The notes beneath the pieces were generated by a model. The model had not been told where the DNA came from. It saw only the letters and a program-made list of their open reading frames with translations, and did not search any database. DNA of 64,000 nt, taken from Phymorhynchus buccinoides (lineage: Eukaryota; Mollusca; Gastropoda; Neogastropoda; Raphitomidae). This document shows positions 34,736 through 47,150 of the stretch, piece after piece (within the stretch, counting starts at the first letter, position 1; each line of letters opens with the position of its first letter). The stretch lies in the NCBI GenBank assembly GCA_017654935.2, contig CM065690.1, positions 16,017,703 to 16,081,702 of the forward strand. Reading direction: 5' to 3'. Made by a program: the position numbers and the translations under genes.

Positions 34736-35252
34736 AAAGACGAAGAAAGAAGAAGAAGAAAAAAGAAGAAGAAAAGAAGGAAGAGAAGAAGAAAGAAGAA
34801 AAAGAAGAGAAAAGAAAAACAACAACAGAAGAAAAAAAGAAGAAAGGGAAAAAAGAAAGAAAGAAAGAGAAGAAAAGATAGAAATAAAGAACGGAAAGGA
34901 AAGAAGAAGAAAAGAAGAACAAGAAGAAAGAGAAGAAATGAAAGAGAGAAAGAAAGAAAACAAAAAAAAAAAGGGGAAAAGAAAAAAAGAAAGAAAGAAT
35001 AAAAAGGAAAGAAAGAAAAAAAAGAAAAGAAAAGAGAAAAGAGAGAAGAAAGAGAGAAAGAAAGAGGGGGAAAAATGAATGAGCCAAAAAAAACAGATAA
35101 GAAAAAAATTAAGAAAAGAAGAAAAGGGCAATGAAAGACAAAGAAAAAACAGAGAAAAAAAAAAAAGAGAAAGAAAAAAAAAACAAACGCGTTTTTAGAA
35201 AGAGGAAAAATGAAAAGAGAAGAAGAAAAAGGAAAGAAGAAGAAGAAGGACC
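34726..35252. repeat. ~500-bp purine-only (GAA/GAAA) tract
   Basis: Almost pure A/G on the plus strand, built of AGAAGAA, GAAAGAAA and AAAAGAAAAG motifs; probably grown from the GAA tail of the preceding retroposon. Lysine/glutamate- or phenylalanine/serine-rich ORFs here are spurious. Confidence 0.95.
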
Positions 35253-35537
35253 CCCGATTGTCGTTAACTATTGCCTGCGCAAATGGTTTCAATAACCAAT
35301 CGACGGTAGCCTCAAGTTTGGGCCTCTCATACAGTGAGGACAGGAGCTGCGACATGATCATTGATTTGGTCACAGGAACAGATTTTTTGTAATTAATCTA
35401 TTCTTTTAGTAAACGATTACTATTTCTACGAGATAAACTTGGAGGCTTTTGCAATAACTTTTAATGTATAATTATCAAGCAAGTAAAAGCTTTGAAAAAG
35501 GAATCATTTTCAATGTGCCAACTAGAGTTAAAATCGT

Positions 35538-35765
35538 AAGAGAGCGAGAGAGATCTTTCGAGAGAGGAGGAGAGAGGGACAGAGAGACAGAGGAGAGAGA
35601 GGAGAGATGAGAGAGAGAGAGAGAAGAAGAGAGACGATGGAGAGGAGGAGAGAGAGAGAGAGAGAGGACGAGAGAGAGGCAGAAGCGAAGCCGAGAGACT
35701 GAAAAGAGAAGCGAGGAGAGCCGGAGAGGAAAGAGGGAGGGAGAGCGAGAGACGAGAGAACGTAA
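35538..35765. repeat. AG-rich tract
   Basis: Imperfect GAGA repeats over about 230 bp. The flanks (35253-35537, 35766-36000) show nothing I recognise. Confidence 0.9.
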
Positions 35766-36000
35766 ACTGTTCATGCAGCATGCAAACGCTGAAGTTTGCT
35801 TTAACAGCTTGTAGCTATAATCAAAATCAGCTACCTGATACGTATGATTGGCGGGGGGAGAGGGGAGGGGGATGTGCCCAACATTTTACTCACAAGTAAG
35901 CCACCTCGATTTTTGTATTTCAAATTAAAAAAAGAACAGTACACACACACGCACGCGCATCCACAGATAAACACAGCACACACACAATATTGATCCCTAT

Positions 36001-36500
36001 NNNNNNNNNNNNNNNNNNNNNNNNNNNNNNNNNNNNNNNNNNNNNNNNNNNNNNNNNNNNNNNNNNNNNNNNNNNNNNNNNNNNNNNNNNNNNNNNNNNN
36101 NNNNNNNNNNNNNNNNNNNNNNNNNNNNNNNNNNNNNNNNNNNNNNNNNNNNNNNNNNNNNNNNNNNNNNNNNNNNNNNNNNNNNNNNNNNNNNNNNNNN
36201 NNNNNNNNNNNNNNNNNNNNNNNNNNNNNNNNNNNNNNNNNNNNNNNNNNNNNNNNNNNNNNNNNNNNNNNNNNNNNNNNNNNNNNNNNNNNNNNNNNNN
36301 NNNNNNNNNNNNNNNNNNNNNNNNNNNNNNNNNNNNNNNNNNNNNNNNNNNNNNNNNNNNNNNNNNNNNNNNNNNNNNNNNNNNNNNNNNNNNNNNNNNN
36401 NNNNNNNNNNNNNNNNNNNNNNNNNNNNNNNNNNNNNNNNNNNNNNNNNNNNNNNNNNNNNNNNNNNNNNNNNNNNNNNNNNNNNNNNNNNNNNNNNNNN
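36001..36500. other. Assembly gap, 500 N
   Basis: Exactly 500 unknown bases between copy A and the sequence leading into copy B. A round number suggests a placeholder of unknown true size. Any ORF overlapping it is meaningless. Confidence 0.99.
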
Positions 36501-37173
36501 CTTTTTGTTCCTTTTTACCTGAATTCTTTGAACATACACAACATTGAAAATACACAAGCCATTGAATACACAACCACATTTGTTTTGTTTTGTAACTTGC
36601 TTGTTACATGCATTCAAACTTGGGTAAAGCTCAAAACTTGTATCTGTGCTACTGGTCATGATTGAATTGTATCATATATTGTACCCAACGTACATAAGTA
36701 CAACAACAACAACAACATACGGTATTTATACGGCGCTGAATCTTGATATAAATCAAATCAAAGCGCACACACACGTTAGCATTCATAGCGCATTCAAACA
36801 AAAACGCAATACAAAGCGAACACACACGGATGACATAAATGGAACATAAGTACCAGGTCTGTGGCTCCCATAACTTTTATATTATATTTCCACGAAATTA
36901 ACGCAACCAATGTGAATAATTCTCGAATACAGGATCTTGTTTGTTTTGGTGACCAGTGTTATTTAAATCGTACATCTTTGAGATAGCGCTGCAAACCAAG
37001 AGAAAGTTATTTGAAATGACTTGGGTGTTTTGTATTAGAAAACGACAGGTCTAAATTTGATGACACAGATATATTTCGGTGCAGTGTAATTTGCATGCTA
37101 TTTGTGTCAAGCATGCCTGGTGTGAGTTTTGTTGTTGTTTGTGGTCTTATTATTAATTACTAGACTTTTGTTG

Positions 37174-37560
37174 TCAGCACACTGCTTCACAAACCCACCA
37201 CAAAAAAGGCTAAAAAAACCCACCCCCACCCACACCCACCACTAGCATTTTATTTGAGTACAAATAGAAGAAACACATGATTTTCTTAACATTTTTCTTG
37301 CCGTTATGAGAATATTTAAACTTACTTGTGAAGGTTTTTTTTCCACCCCAATGCTTTGAGGTTTTTTTAAAGGAGTGTTAGCACACTGCTTCACAAACCC
37401 ACCACAAAAAAGGCTAAAAAACCAACCACCACCACTAGCATTTTATTTGAGTAGAAATAGAAAAAAAATACAAATTTTCTCAGCATTTTTCTTGCCGTTA
37501 TGAGAATATTTATGCATTCTTGTGAAGGTTTTTTTCCTCCACCCCAATGCTTTGTGAGTT
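37174..37560. repeat. Tandem duplication, unit about 203 bp
   Basis: Both halves start AGCACACTGCTTCACAAACC and contain CATTTTATTTGAGTA, TTCTTGCCGTTATGAGAATA and CACCCCAATGCTTTG. Divergence is several percent. Confidence 0.9.
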
Positions 37561-37765
37561 TGCGTTTGCATTCCTGTTTTGTCGAAACACTTTAGCCTGT
37601 TCACGGGGAATAACATCGCTGTTCCCAGAAGCTTCTGTGTATAACGTCCGGAGAATAACATCTTGATGTATTATTATGATTATGTGCAAACGTTTATCCA
37701 CAACTTGATGATATTGTTCAATGTTGTTACTGTGACAGGAGGTTCTAGTGTGTGAAAGGTCAATA

Positions 37766-37942
37766 CAGTGGAACCTCCCTTATAAGACCTTGAAAAATCA
37801 TCAAAAATGAGGTCTTTATAGGGAGGGGTCTTTTTAAGAGAGGTCGTTTTAATACTTACAAAGAAGGGCAATGTCTCAGAGAAGTAGGTCTTATGTGGGA
37901 GGGAGTCTTATAATGGGAGGTCTTATAAGGGAGGTTCCACTG
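37766..37942. mobile_element. Pogo/Tigger-like MITE
   Basis: CAGTGGAACCTCCCTTATAA termini in inverted orientation, flanked by TA. Confidence 0.88.
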
Positions 37943-40442
37943 TATGCATAAGCTGTGGCAGCTACTGTCATAATTGTAATATTGTAGGACTTAAAAAAAC
38001 GTTTAAAAATTGTGGGTGTAGTGCGATGATTAAACATTTAAGACAAAGCGACAAAGAAGGTGCTATGCAGCATGCTTGCCAAACTATGTGGAGTTAGCTA
38101 CGGAGTATAGAGTGTTGAGGTTGTGCTCTTTTAGCCCTGAGCCTTTATGGGCAAGAAACATTGCAGTGAAAAAAGAAAGAAAAAGGTTAATAGTTTTGGC
38201 TTTTGACAGATCTGGCAACAGTGTTTCTCAATAATGCATCAGAATTAAATCAATCCAAACTCCATTTCACTTGCTGTTTCATTACTCAGACATAATAGGT
38301 TTCAACCCATCATCGAAAAAAATCAGTACAAATATGAAAAATGCTGAAAATATGAAAAATCTGCTCCAAAATCGATAAAATCTAAGCATGACCGGAAAGG
38401 AAGAGTCTGTACACAGGCTAAAGCTACCAAAGTGAACAATCTGAGGATGAGAACCAAGCTAGACGCTTCAGTTTGAAGATGGGTTTGTATTACGAGTTAA
38501 CTGGTAAACGGGCAGATATGGTTGGTGTGAGTTTACGAGTATACTCGTAAATGGGGTAGAATGAGTTAAAGAGGTCATTCAATTAATGGTTTCCCTTAAT
38601 ATTAGAAGACGGTATCCCTTTTCCCCGTAAAGACCCACCACGTCACATGTCAAAATCATGCTTTTGACGTGTTGTCCCTCTTATAGCTGGTAAAACGGTT
38701 TAACAATTCACTGCCGTCATTGTTAAGTTTAATGTGTTGTCACCTCGTCAAAGTCTTTTTAAAGACGAAAATTTGGTTTTATTCGCTGTGTGTAGTGTTT
38801 ATTTCACCTTCATGTGCTTGTGTGAGTGTAGCGTTTTGATGTTTTTTAGTTCAATTATTCTTATAGCTGGTAAGAAATCTTAAGAATTCTTCCAAGCATA
38901 AGAGGGAATGTGACACGTGGCGTGGGGGGGGGGGGGGGGGTCTTTAAAATGATATACCATCTCTGTGGTGTATCCAACCCATCCTGGCTGAAAATTTGAA
39001 GAGCGAAATATCATCGACTGTAGCATGGGAGGGAACAGGTGGGAGGAAAGGAGGTTTAGGGAGATGACAGAAAAAAACCGTCTGGTAGAATTACCGGTAT
39101 CCCCAAGAATCAGAAAATAACGTATCTTTAAGCATTACCTCATCCGTTTGTAAACTGCTGAGCTTCGCGTCTGTAAATGCATAAAAGATGTGATTTTTGT
39201 AAAAAAAACAACAACCACCCAACAGATTGTGTACATACTATTTTGTCCATAATTTCGTCTTCAGATTGTGTGCATATTGTGTCCATAATAATTTGTCATC
39301 ATCTCCCCCAAAATGGTGAACATTTGAACAAATACTGATGTGTGTCCTTGGTAACCTGATATGTGAACAGAAATACATTTTGATTCATGCACCGATACAG
39401 TACCATGTTTCCCCCCCCCCCCCTCTTCGTTAGCCTAGTCATGTGACCTACATTGGTGTTCTCCCCCTTTATGGTTATTATAATATATGCAACTGTTCTC
39501 TGTACTGGGTCATGAGTAACCGGTTTTTGTTCATTGACAAAAATGTGTTTAAAAAAAAAAAAAAATCATGTACCATTTTAAGCCGATGTCATAATACTGT
39601 TTCACTATTTGTTATTATGTGTGGAAGTAGATTGGTTTGATATTGAAGCTAGATGAAGGTACGGGTTGGGAAGTTTGGTGGGTTATGTATATCAGTAGGC
39701 GGTGAAAGGGGAGGGGGGGGGGAATTGTAATATATAAAATTACTTCCCTTGTAAAAATGTCCAATCCATATCTTTGCACACAAAAAACAACCAACAATGT
39801 ATGCGGGTTTGTAAAGTGTACAATTTTTCTCAACGCATGGTCAACAATTAATATTCGACAACTTTTGTGCTTGTGTACAGAAGCCATTGGTTCTTTGGGC
39901 GAAATTGTAATGAAAGATAACCAATCTACCTAGTCTTCACATTGAGGCCATATCGGTTACGTTGGTATTTATTTTCAGAGCAATTCTTTTTAAAAGTTTA
40001 AATGGGAGAAAACAATCCTGTGTCTGCAATATTACTGTTTTGGCCCATTGTTGTTTGTAACATTGTTTTTTTTCTTCTCCAAAATGGCATTGGTGTACTA
40101 TAATAGCTTACAGACAGTTACTAGTACAGATGTTTGGTATTACAGGGGGGGGAAAAAGGAAGAGAATCTGTACATAAATTCAACTTTGAAGAATCTTGTG
40201 TACATACTGAACACCGGTTTGCTTTGTTTTGTCAAATGCCGAAGTTCCCGTTTTGCTGTACATATCACAGAAAGAAAGGTAATCAGTTGTGTGATGTTCT
40301 TTGCTCTGTGGTTTAGCACCCATGTACCGCTAGTTCTTTTCAGTCGCAGATTGCTAGTTGCCAACCAAACATTCGCAGTCCATTTGGCTTGGAAATTCTG
40401 TATATATACCAAAGATTCTAAATCAATGTTCAATCGATACTG

Positions 40443-40468
40443 ATCGCTTCTCGGCCTTTTGGCTAAGA
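40443..40468 (+). ncRNA. U2 snRNA 5' end fragment fused to unrelated sequence
   Basis: 26 bases beginning ATCGCTTCTCGGCCTTTTGG and ending CTAAGA equal the start of U2 snRNA as I know it. From 40469 the sequence departs (CAGTGATTCAGG) and lacks the branch-point-recognition and Sm-site regions, so it is not a functional U2 gene. It may be the head of a U2-derived SINE or a scar of a U2-targeting retrotransposon. Confidence 0.7.
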
Positions 40469-40925
40469 CAGTGATTCAGGAACATAAATTTTTGTTTACA
40501 CCGTGGTTGGTTTGTTCAGCCCGTCGTACATGGCAAAAGCCGATACGCGACGTTAAACTGAACTTCCATCCAAGGGTAAGATGGACTACTTAAGAGTTAC
40601 GGCGAACCGGGCTGATAGAGTTATCGTTAGTGGGAACAGTACACCACACACAGTGGAGGCTATCTAAAAACTCAGACTGGAATTTGAACGGAGAATTCAA
40701 CTGGCCTATCGACGTGTAAATGTGTACTGTTTTTAAGTGTTTCTGTCCTCGCTACTCATATAGGGAAAAGAGACCGGATGTTGGTCTTTTCTTTTCAGTG
40801 TCTTTGTATATACTAAGGTAAATTTGTACAGCATTTGTGTGCACTGACTTTGTGTACAGCACAAAAGTTCAAGTTGGATTCCCTCCTCCTCAATTTTTTT
40901 TCTGAAGCTTATTATTATTATTTTG

Positions 40926-41060
40926 TGGGTGGTAAGTCAGTTTTCAGCAAAAGTCCATAACGGGTAATACTTAGTCCTCTTGATACATTGTTTGGTTGGT
41001 GGTAAGTCAGTTTTCAGCAAAAGTCCATCACGGGTAATACTTAGTCCTCTTGATACATTT
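40926..41060. repeat. Tandem duplication, unit about 72 bp
   Basis: Two copies of GTGGTAAGTCAGTTTTCAGC, AAAAGTCCATAACGGGTAAT, ACTTAGTCCTCTTGATACAT with one substitution visible. Confidence 0.95.
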
Positions 41061-41335
41061 TTTTTTCCCTGGATTCTCTTTTCCGTCTGTTTTATCTTTT
41101 TTTTTTATGATACGAAGTGAATTGACCACATCTTAGAAAGAAAAGAAACGAATCTCCCTCCAACGTTGCAATACTTTTTTTGGTGGAAAATTATATGTTG
41201 AAAGTGTTTGTGACGTTGAGCGGGGAAACTTTTGTGCAACTGTGATTTATTTAAGCAGTACACTTAAAAAGGTCTGTGGGGTATTGTCACCCTCCGTTGA
41301 TCAAGAAATGTTCTTGTACCTTGTACATAGAGAAT

Positions 41336-41369
<34 letters not shown>
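41336..41369. repeat. 34-base G homopolymer
   Basis: Uninterrupted G-run; its length is unreliable in most sequencing. Confidence 0.95.
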
Positions 41370-41370
<1 letters not shown>

Positions 41371-44300
41371 GTAATGTTTTGACATTGTAATTCTTGATTT
41401 TCATTGAGGATTCACACCCCAAGCACAGAGGTGGGAGGAGATCTTCAGAATAGGCGCAAAATTCTGCACAGCAATTCTGTCTGCCACAAGGCTTGGTGCA
41501 CTTTTAAAGGACACCTTGACGGTTGAGTTTTTGTTGTAAGAAACGCGCCAGGTTCACCAGAAAGACGGCCTTTTGAAGGATCGAAACACTCACTTTGCTG
41601 TGGTTTCCTAGAAATTAAACCGTCAAAACGGCGATTCTTCCTTGGCGGAGTTGCCGGAGAGAGAAGCCATTTTGGATGGGGTGGGTGGAGGCCACTGAGA
41701 GTGGGTGAAGCTTTTTTGTCTTTGTGGCGCAGTAAAAAAAATTAAAAAAATTGGAGCTATTTCCTTTGCTGTGAGCGAAACTCCTTTTGGGTAAACTGTA
41801 TAAAAAGGCTTGTATTGTGGAAATTTTGTGCAAACGATTTGGTCTAAATTCAGACGGCCATTAGAAAAAAGAGAAGGCACATGCCTTCTCTTTCACTGAA
41901 ATGATTTGACTCCCAGCACCTCTGCCAAGGAGGAGGTATCGCCAATTTGAAACCAGAGCAAGGTGAATGTTGCGATCTCTGTAAAGGGCGTTTTTCTGGT
42001 GATCTCGACGTGTTTCTTGCAAAACCTCATCTGTCAGGGTGCCCCTGTAATGCCTGCAGAAGCCTTGTGTGTTTATCCACAAATAAATAAAAGAAAGAAA
42101 AAATATGCGCATGCGTTTCAGCAAAGCTCATTGTTTAAGTTATGTTACGTCTTCCTTCACCTTGACAAAGTCTTTTTCCAGACTGAATTTTGTTTACTAT
42201 TTTTTTTTTACTTGTTTAATTCTAATTCTAGGAGCATTGTGTTGTTGTTTTTTTCTGTTCAATCAAACAGCATAACTGGTAATGAATAGAGATTTTGATT
42301 GAAAAAAAAAAAAATGTTATGAAAGGCTAGGATATAATTATGAACAGATTTTTTACTGACATTTTGTGAAAGTTTAGGTTATTCAAAGAACTTTCCTCAT
42401 AATTTGGACATCAGTCGTGATAGTCATTGGGATACAGTGGTCCACTTACCAAAATGTAGATTTCAGCTTGCTGATTCATTTCTACATATATTTTCCCTGA
42501 TACGTATGATAACGTGAAAACATTTGAGCTCACCACACAACCGACTTCTTTTTCAAACACAAATTATAAGTAGAGCATCTTCCAGAAAACCCCCAACTAA
42601 GCATAATTATTTTGACATGCTTCTTGAAAATGTACACCTATCTGCACAAAATCAAACGTATAATGTCAAAAGATTACAATGGCATATGGGTAGAAAAGGT
42701 GTAAAGGAGGTAGGTTTTGTCTATGCCCATTGTCAGCGTATCGTAACCAATATTCCCGAGTGTTGCTTAAACTTTCAAGGGATGTTTTGTTGTTATTGTC
42801 TTGAGCAGTTATTGAACATTCATGAACAGTTGTGATCATGGACACTATTGTGATGCCGTCACATGCTTTAAAGTAGATGTGGTGACAGTTTTCTTTAGAT
42901 TTTGTGTATTGCAATTTGCATACATTCAATTTTGTGTTAAGTTTATGATGGTGAGATTATTTTGTACAATGTGGTGTACTATGATGCTGTATTATTTTGT
43001 GCAGGCTGGAAAAAAGGAAACGGTAAGTATGGGGGATAGGATGGATGGGTGGGGTGGGAAGGAGGGGGGTAGCCTTTTTTTTTGGCGGGGTGGGGTAGAG
43101 GGGCTGTTAGGGGAGGGGTTGTGGAGGTCGCGCGATTGGTAAGGTAGGGGTGCGAGAGTAGGGGGGGTCCCCAACCCCGTGCTGGGGGGCTGTGCGCAGC
43201 TTAACGGGATACCCTCCACCCCCCTGCCCCCTTTCACTCCCTGCCCCTCACCTAGGGTAGCTAGCTGCTAGGTAGGTAGGCAGAGGGTTATGTTTTTTTG
43301 CTTTGTTTTGGGATTGTTTGTTTTTTGTTTCGTTAGGTTTTGAGGGGGGTAGGCTAAGGTCCGTTGGGGTTTTGAGTTGCGCGCAGCTCAGTACGATGAA
43401 AGGACACTACCCCCCTCTTGTAGGCAGACAGGGTAGTAGTAGACAGGTTGGTAGGTAGGAAGACAGGTTGGTAGGTAGGCAGGTTGGTAGGTAGGTAGGC
43501 TAGTAACATGCCCTTGAAAAGTTTTATCAAAGTTCGACGCAAATGAAGTTGGAACCAATAGGCCTTATAAACTAAGAGCTGCACAGTAACCGATTTTTAA
43601 CAGCACCATATTTTTCGGATCATAAGGCGAATAGGGCAATTTTCCAGAAAAATCTGAAAAAAAATTAAAAAGGCCTACTGAGCACCATTATTGCTGTCAT
43701 AAATGAGTTTTTGCGACTTCCGGTTGTTGTGTTTGGACTTTTCTTTGTGAAAACTGGTAGAATTATGGCATTTTAAGCTCTAACAATGCTTTTTACATTC
43801 AATGAAGGGTTATGGAATCTTTTGGACGGCATCTCAGATGATAATACTAAATAGCGATTTTGAAGCATTTTAACGCGACTATTCTTCGAATCGGCGACTC
43901 GTTACCACTTTCAATGTTTAGACTCGCAGTAGAGTACCGAGTACGGCAATCGTTGCCTCCTCTCTTCTCACGATTTTGTTCACTAATAGGGCGCCCTTAT
44001 TTATTAGGCACATAGGGCGAAATTGGAGAAAAAAGCATCGCCTTATAGTCCGAAAAATATGGTAATGGAAAGTCGTCGTACAGTTGTTTTTTTCTGAACA
44101 ATTAGGAGGCATTAGCACTGGCTCTGTGTACTGCTGCCAAGGGATTAGTTGACTTTTCCCCAAACCAGCTGCCTGCCTTAAACTAAAGTCCTCTTGGCCA
44201 ACAGTGCAGCTAAGAGTGTTGCGTAACAAAAAAACAAGTAGGCAAGTCCAAGCAGATTGAGGCAGGAGATTGCAATTAGACTTTGAGCAAATAGGGAAAC

Positions 44301-46514
44301 TGAGCAAATAGGGAAAGTTTTGAGGCTGGAGATGGCAAATAGTGAGTTGAGGTAGATTGCAAACTTTTGAGGCAGATTACAAATGGGGGAAACTTTGAGG
44401 CAGGATAGCAAATAGTTGAGGCAGGAGATTGCAAACTTTCAGGCAGGATTGCAAATAGTGAATTGAGGCAGGAGATTGCAAATAGTGAACTAGGGTATAA
44501 AATAAATAAAAATTGCCTTTAGCTGGGATTGAACCCATGTACATCAGAATAGGGAAAATCAGTTTTGTAGTCACGCTCTATCCACTACACCATCCAGCCC
44601 CCATACCCTTTGATGTGAAGACCAATATATATCATTTAAAAATTAAAAAATCCAAACTACCCTTCTTGAATGCTTTAAAAGGGGGGGGGGGGGGGGGAAG
44701 GGGGAGACTTGCAACAAAATCTTGATTCATGAATATGACGATAGGCTGAAGGGGTCTCATTTAATGCAATGTGTATTGTTAAGATTTTATAGTCAGGCTC
44801 CGCAGAAACGTAGCACAGTGTAGGTTTCTTGCAATGAGCAGCTTAGAATGCACATTTCCCCCCCAGGTGGCAATCAAACTAGCATGGGCTTAGCACGTGA
44901 TATTCTTAGTTAGGGAGGGCCTCCCCATCTCTCTCTCTCACTATCCCCATTTAAGAATATCACGCGCTAAGCTCCTACTGGTTTGAATGCCGACTGGTGG
45001 CGAAATGAGTCCTAGACCAGGTATGGTAAACCAAGAGTGCGTCTTAAACAGTTAAGACGGGTAGTAAGAAACATGTAAATTAGAAGAAACAACCAATCAT
45101 TTTGGCAGTTTAGTTTATATACAGTGGAACCTCCCTTATAATACCTCCCATTATGATTCCCTCCCACATATGACCTACTTCTCAGAGACATTGCCCTTCT
45201 TTGTAGGTATTAAAATTACCTCCCTCTTAGGACCCCTCCCTATAAGACCTCATTTTGAAGGTCTTATAAGGGAGGTTCCACTGTAATACTACCCGTGTTG
45301 AATGCTTAAGACGAACTCCTGATTACTGAACTAGATGTTAGCTTTGTACAATCTGACCAGATCTCACGACGCTGTTTTTTACTGATAGTAAACGGTCTTG
45401 GCATTGAATTTTGCAATCTTGTGTATTGTTTTTTTAAATTTTGCATACATGTCTTGTTTTTTTTACTGTTCAAGGTCCGTTGATATTAGATGTTATCAAT
45501 TTGTGTTTTTGTTTGAAGAGTAGCCATTCATTGATTTGTTTTTGTGTTGGGAGTGCTTAAAAAAAAATTGAACGCAAATTTGTTTCGTTTCTCTGTTCAA
45601 TTCCTCGTTCTTTTAGTGCGCGCGGGTGTGTGCGTGCTTGTTTAAGTGCTGTGAACATTTGTGTGATCGTTTTGCAATCGTGGAAAAGTTGTATAATTTT
45701 TTTAGACACACCAAAAGTACATTAAAAGTAATTATTTTTCAAGTTCAAGTTGGGATTTGAATTTCCAGTTTAATGCTCCCAAATCTTTGGGGGGACTTTT
45801 TGTTTGTTTGCGTTTCGTTTGCAGTATTGCTTTAATTAATATTGTTGTCTTATTAGTAAAGTTGTACAATGGTTTGAACAGCTTGTGTGTGCGTGTGTTC
45901 TGTGTGTGTGTGTGTGTGTGTGTACACGTGCGTCTGCACATGTGTGTGTATGCATGCGCGTGTATTGCGGTCTGCATCTCTCTCTCTTGGTCTATATATA
46001 ATGCCTGCAGAACATCAGGACTCTTAAAACACTTATACACGTGCGCACGCACACACACCTTCCAGTCGTGATATAAACAAATTTGTGCAAGCTTTCTAGG
46101 GTAGCAGCTCTCTCATCAGCGTACAAGTCGATCGTTTCCAACCATGACTGCCAGATATTTGGTATTTGGTATATTCTAGTCAGAGTCTCTGTAAAATTCG
46201 GGCTGCTTTCCCCCGGACTGCGCGTCGCTGCAAGTACAGCACCTAACCAAATGGTTTTTTAAATAGCGGAGGGATGCTAGTCCGGGAGGCTGGGCTAGAA
46301 TTTGTTTATAGTGGAGATGCCTTGCCCAATTGTACCTTGCCTTGCCCCCCCACTCTCTCTGCCAAAGAGATTTAAGACTGGCAGGGGGGGGGGGGGGGGG
46401 GGGGCAGGCAGGCCCCTCGGAGAGTCATAGGGGGGGGGGGGAGGCCAAGGCCCCCTCGTTTGAGAGTCATAGTCTTCCACAAGAGACTGAAACTGTAAGA
46501 TGATTTTCCATTAC

Positions 46515-47150
46515 TGTAGAAAGTCATCCAATGTACAGCTCTCGTGCCAACCGTTGATCAAAGCCAATTGAGCAGAGGACCCCGTCACTCTTCAGTGGAT
46601 CCCATCTCACTGCGACTTAGACGGGAATGAAAGGGCAGACAAACTTTCCAAAAGCAGGAAGCAGACTGGGACAGTCAGACCACCGCATCTCCTATCCTGA
46701 GGCCAAAACTCATTAAGAGCAGGTTCCGCCGGGAATGGAAACAACAAAGGAACCCTCCTGAGAATGACTGCCTCCCAAACCTGGAGAGATGGCAGCAAGC
46801 CATCGTCTTTCGCTTACGACCAGGCGACTGCTAGCTGCACTCTCATCTGTACCGCCTCAAGATATCCCACACAAACGAATGCCCATGTGGGACGGGTATC
46901 CAAGACCCCGAACACATTCTACAGTACTGTCCGAACTATGCCGGCCCCAGATCGACTGTATGGCCAGTTTCGACAGACATGCAGACGAAGCTGTGGGGAA
47001 CAGAAAACGACCTTCAACAAACCGCCCATTTCATCAAAACCATCAAAATTCGGGTTTGATCAACCGGCCATCAGCATTTTGGGAACGCAGAAGAAGAAGA
47101 AGAACAGAGGACCAAAGCTACATGGAGGTCATAGACGCGACCGACTAGCA
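46515..47150 (+). pseudogene. LINE ORF2 remnant, RNase H region (copy B)
   Basis: Copy of 4875-5500 with the same stop and frame breaks (IPSHCDLDGNERADK, NECPCGTG, PEHILQYCPNY), so the decay predates the duplication. Confidence 0.85.

Larger units (their letters stand above)
36501..40440. other. Single-copy region, no gene recognised
   Basis: AT-rich sequence seen once in the window. It holds an ACAACAACAAC run with a CGGTATTTATACGGCGC block (36700-36740), a 203-bp tandem duplication (37174-37560), a pogo-like MITE (37766-37942), a G-run at 38922-38940 and T/A runs. Short ORFs have no recognisable motifs. By position it should correspond to the sequence left of the window start in copy A. 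Confidence 0.55.

Noticed and set aside
34607..35373. Phe/Ser-rich or Lys/Glu-rich ORFs
   Set aside because: Products of the purine tract; the non-repeat part near 35260-35373 matches nothing I recognise.
35920..36659. ORFs across the gap
   Set aside because: They consist mostly of unknown residues from N bases.
40443..40630. Functional U2 snRNA gene
   Set aside because: Only the first 26 bases match; the remaining functional regions are absent.
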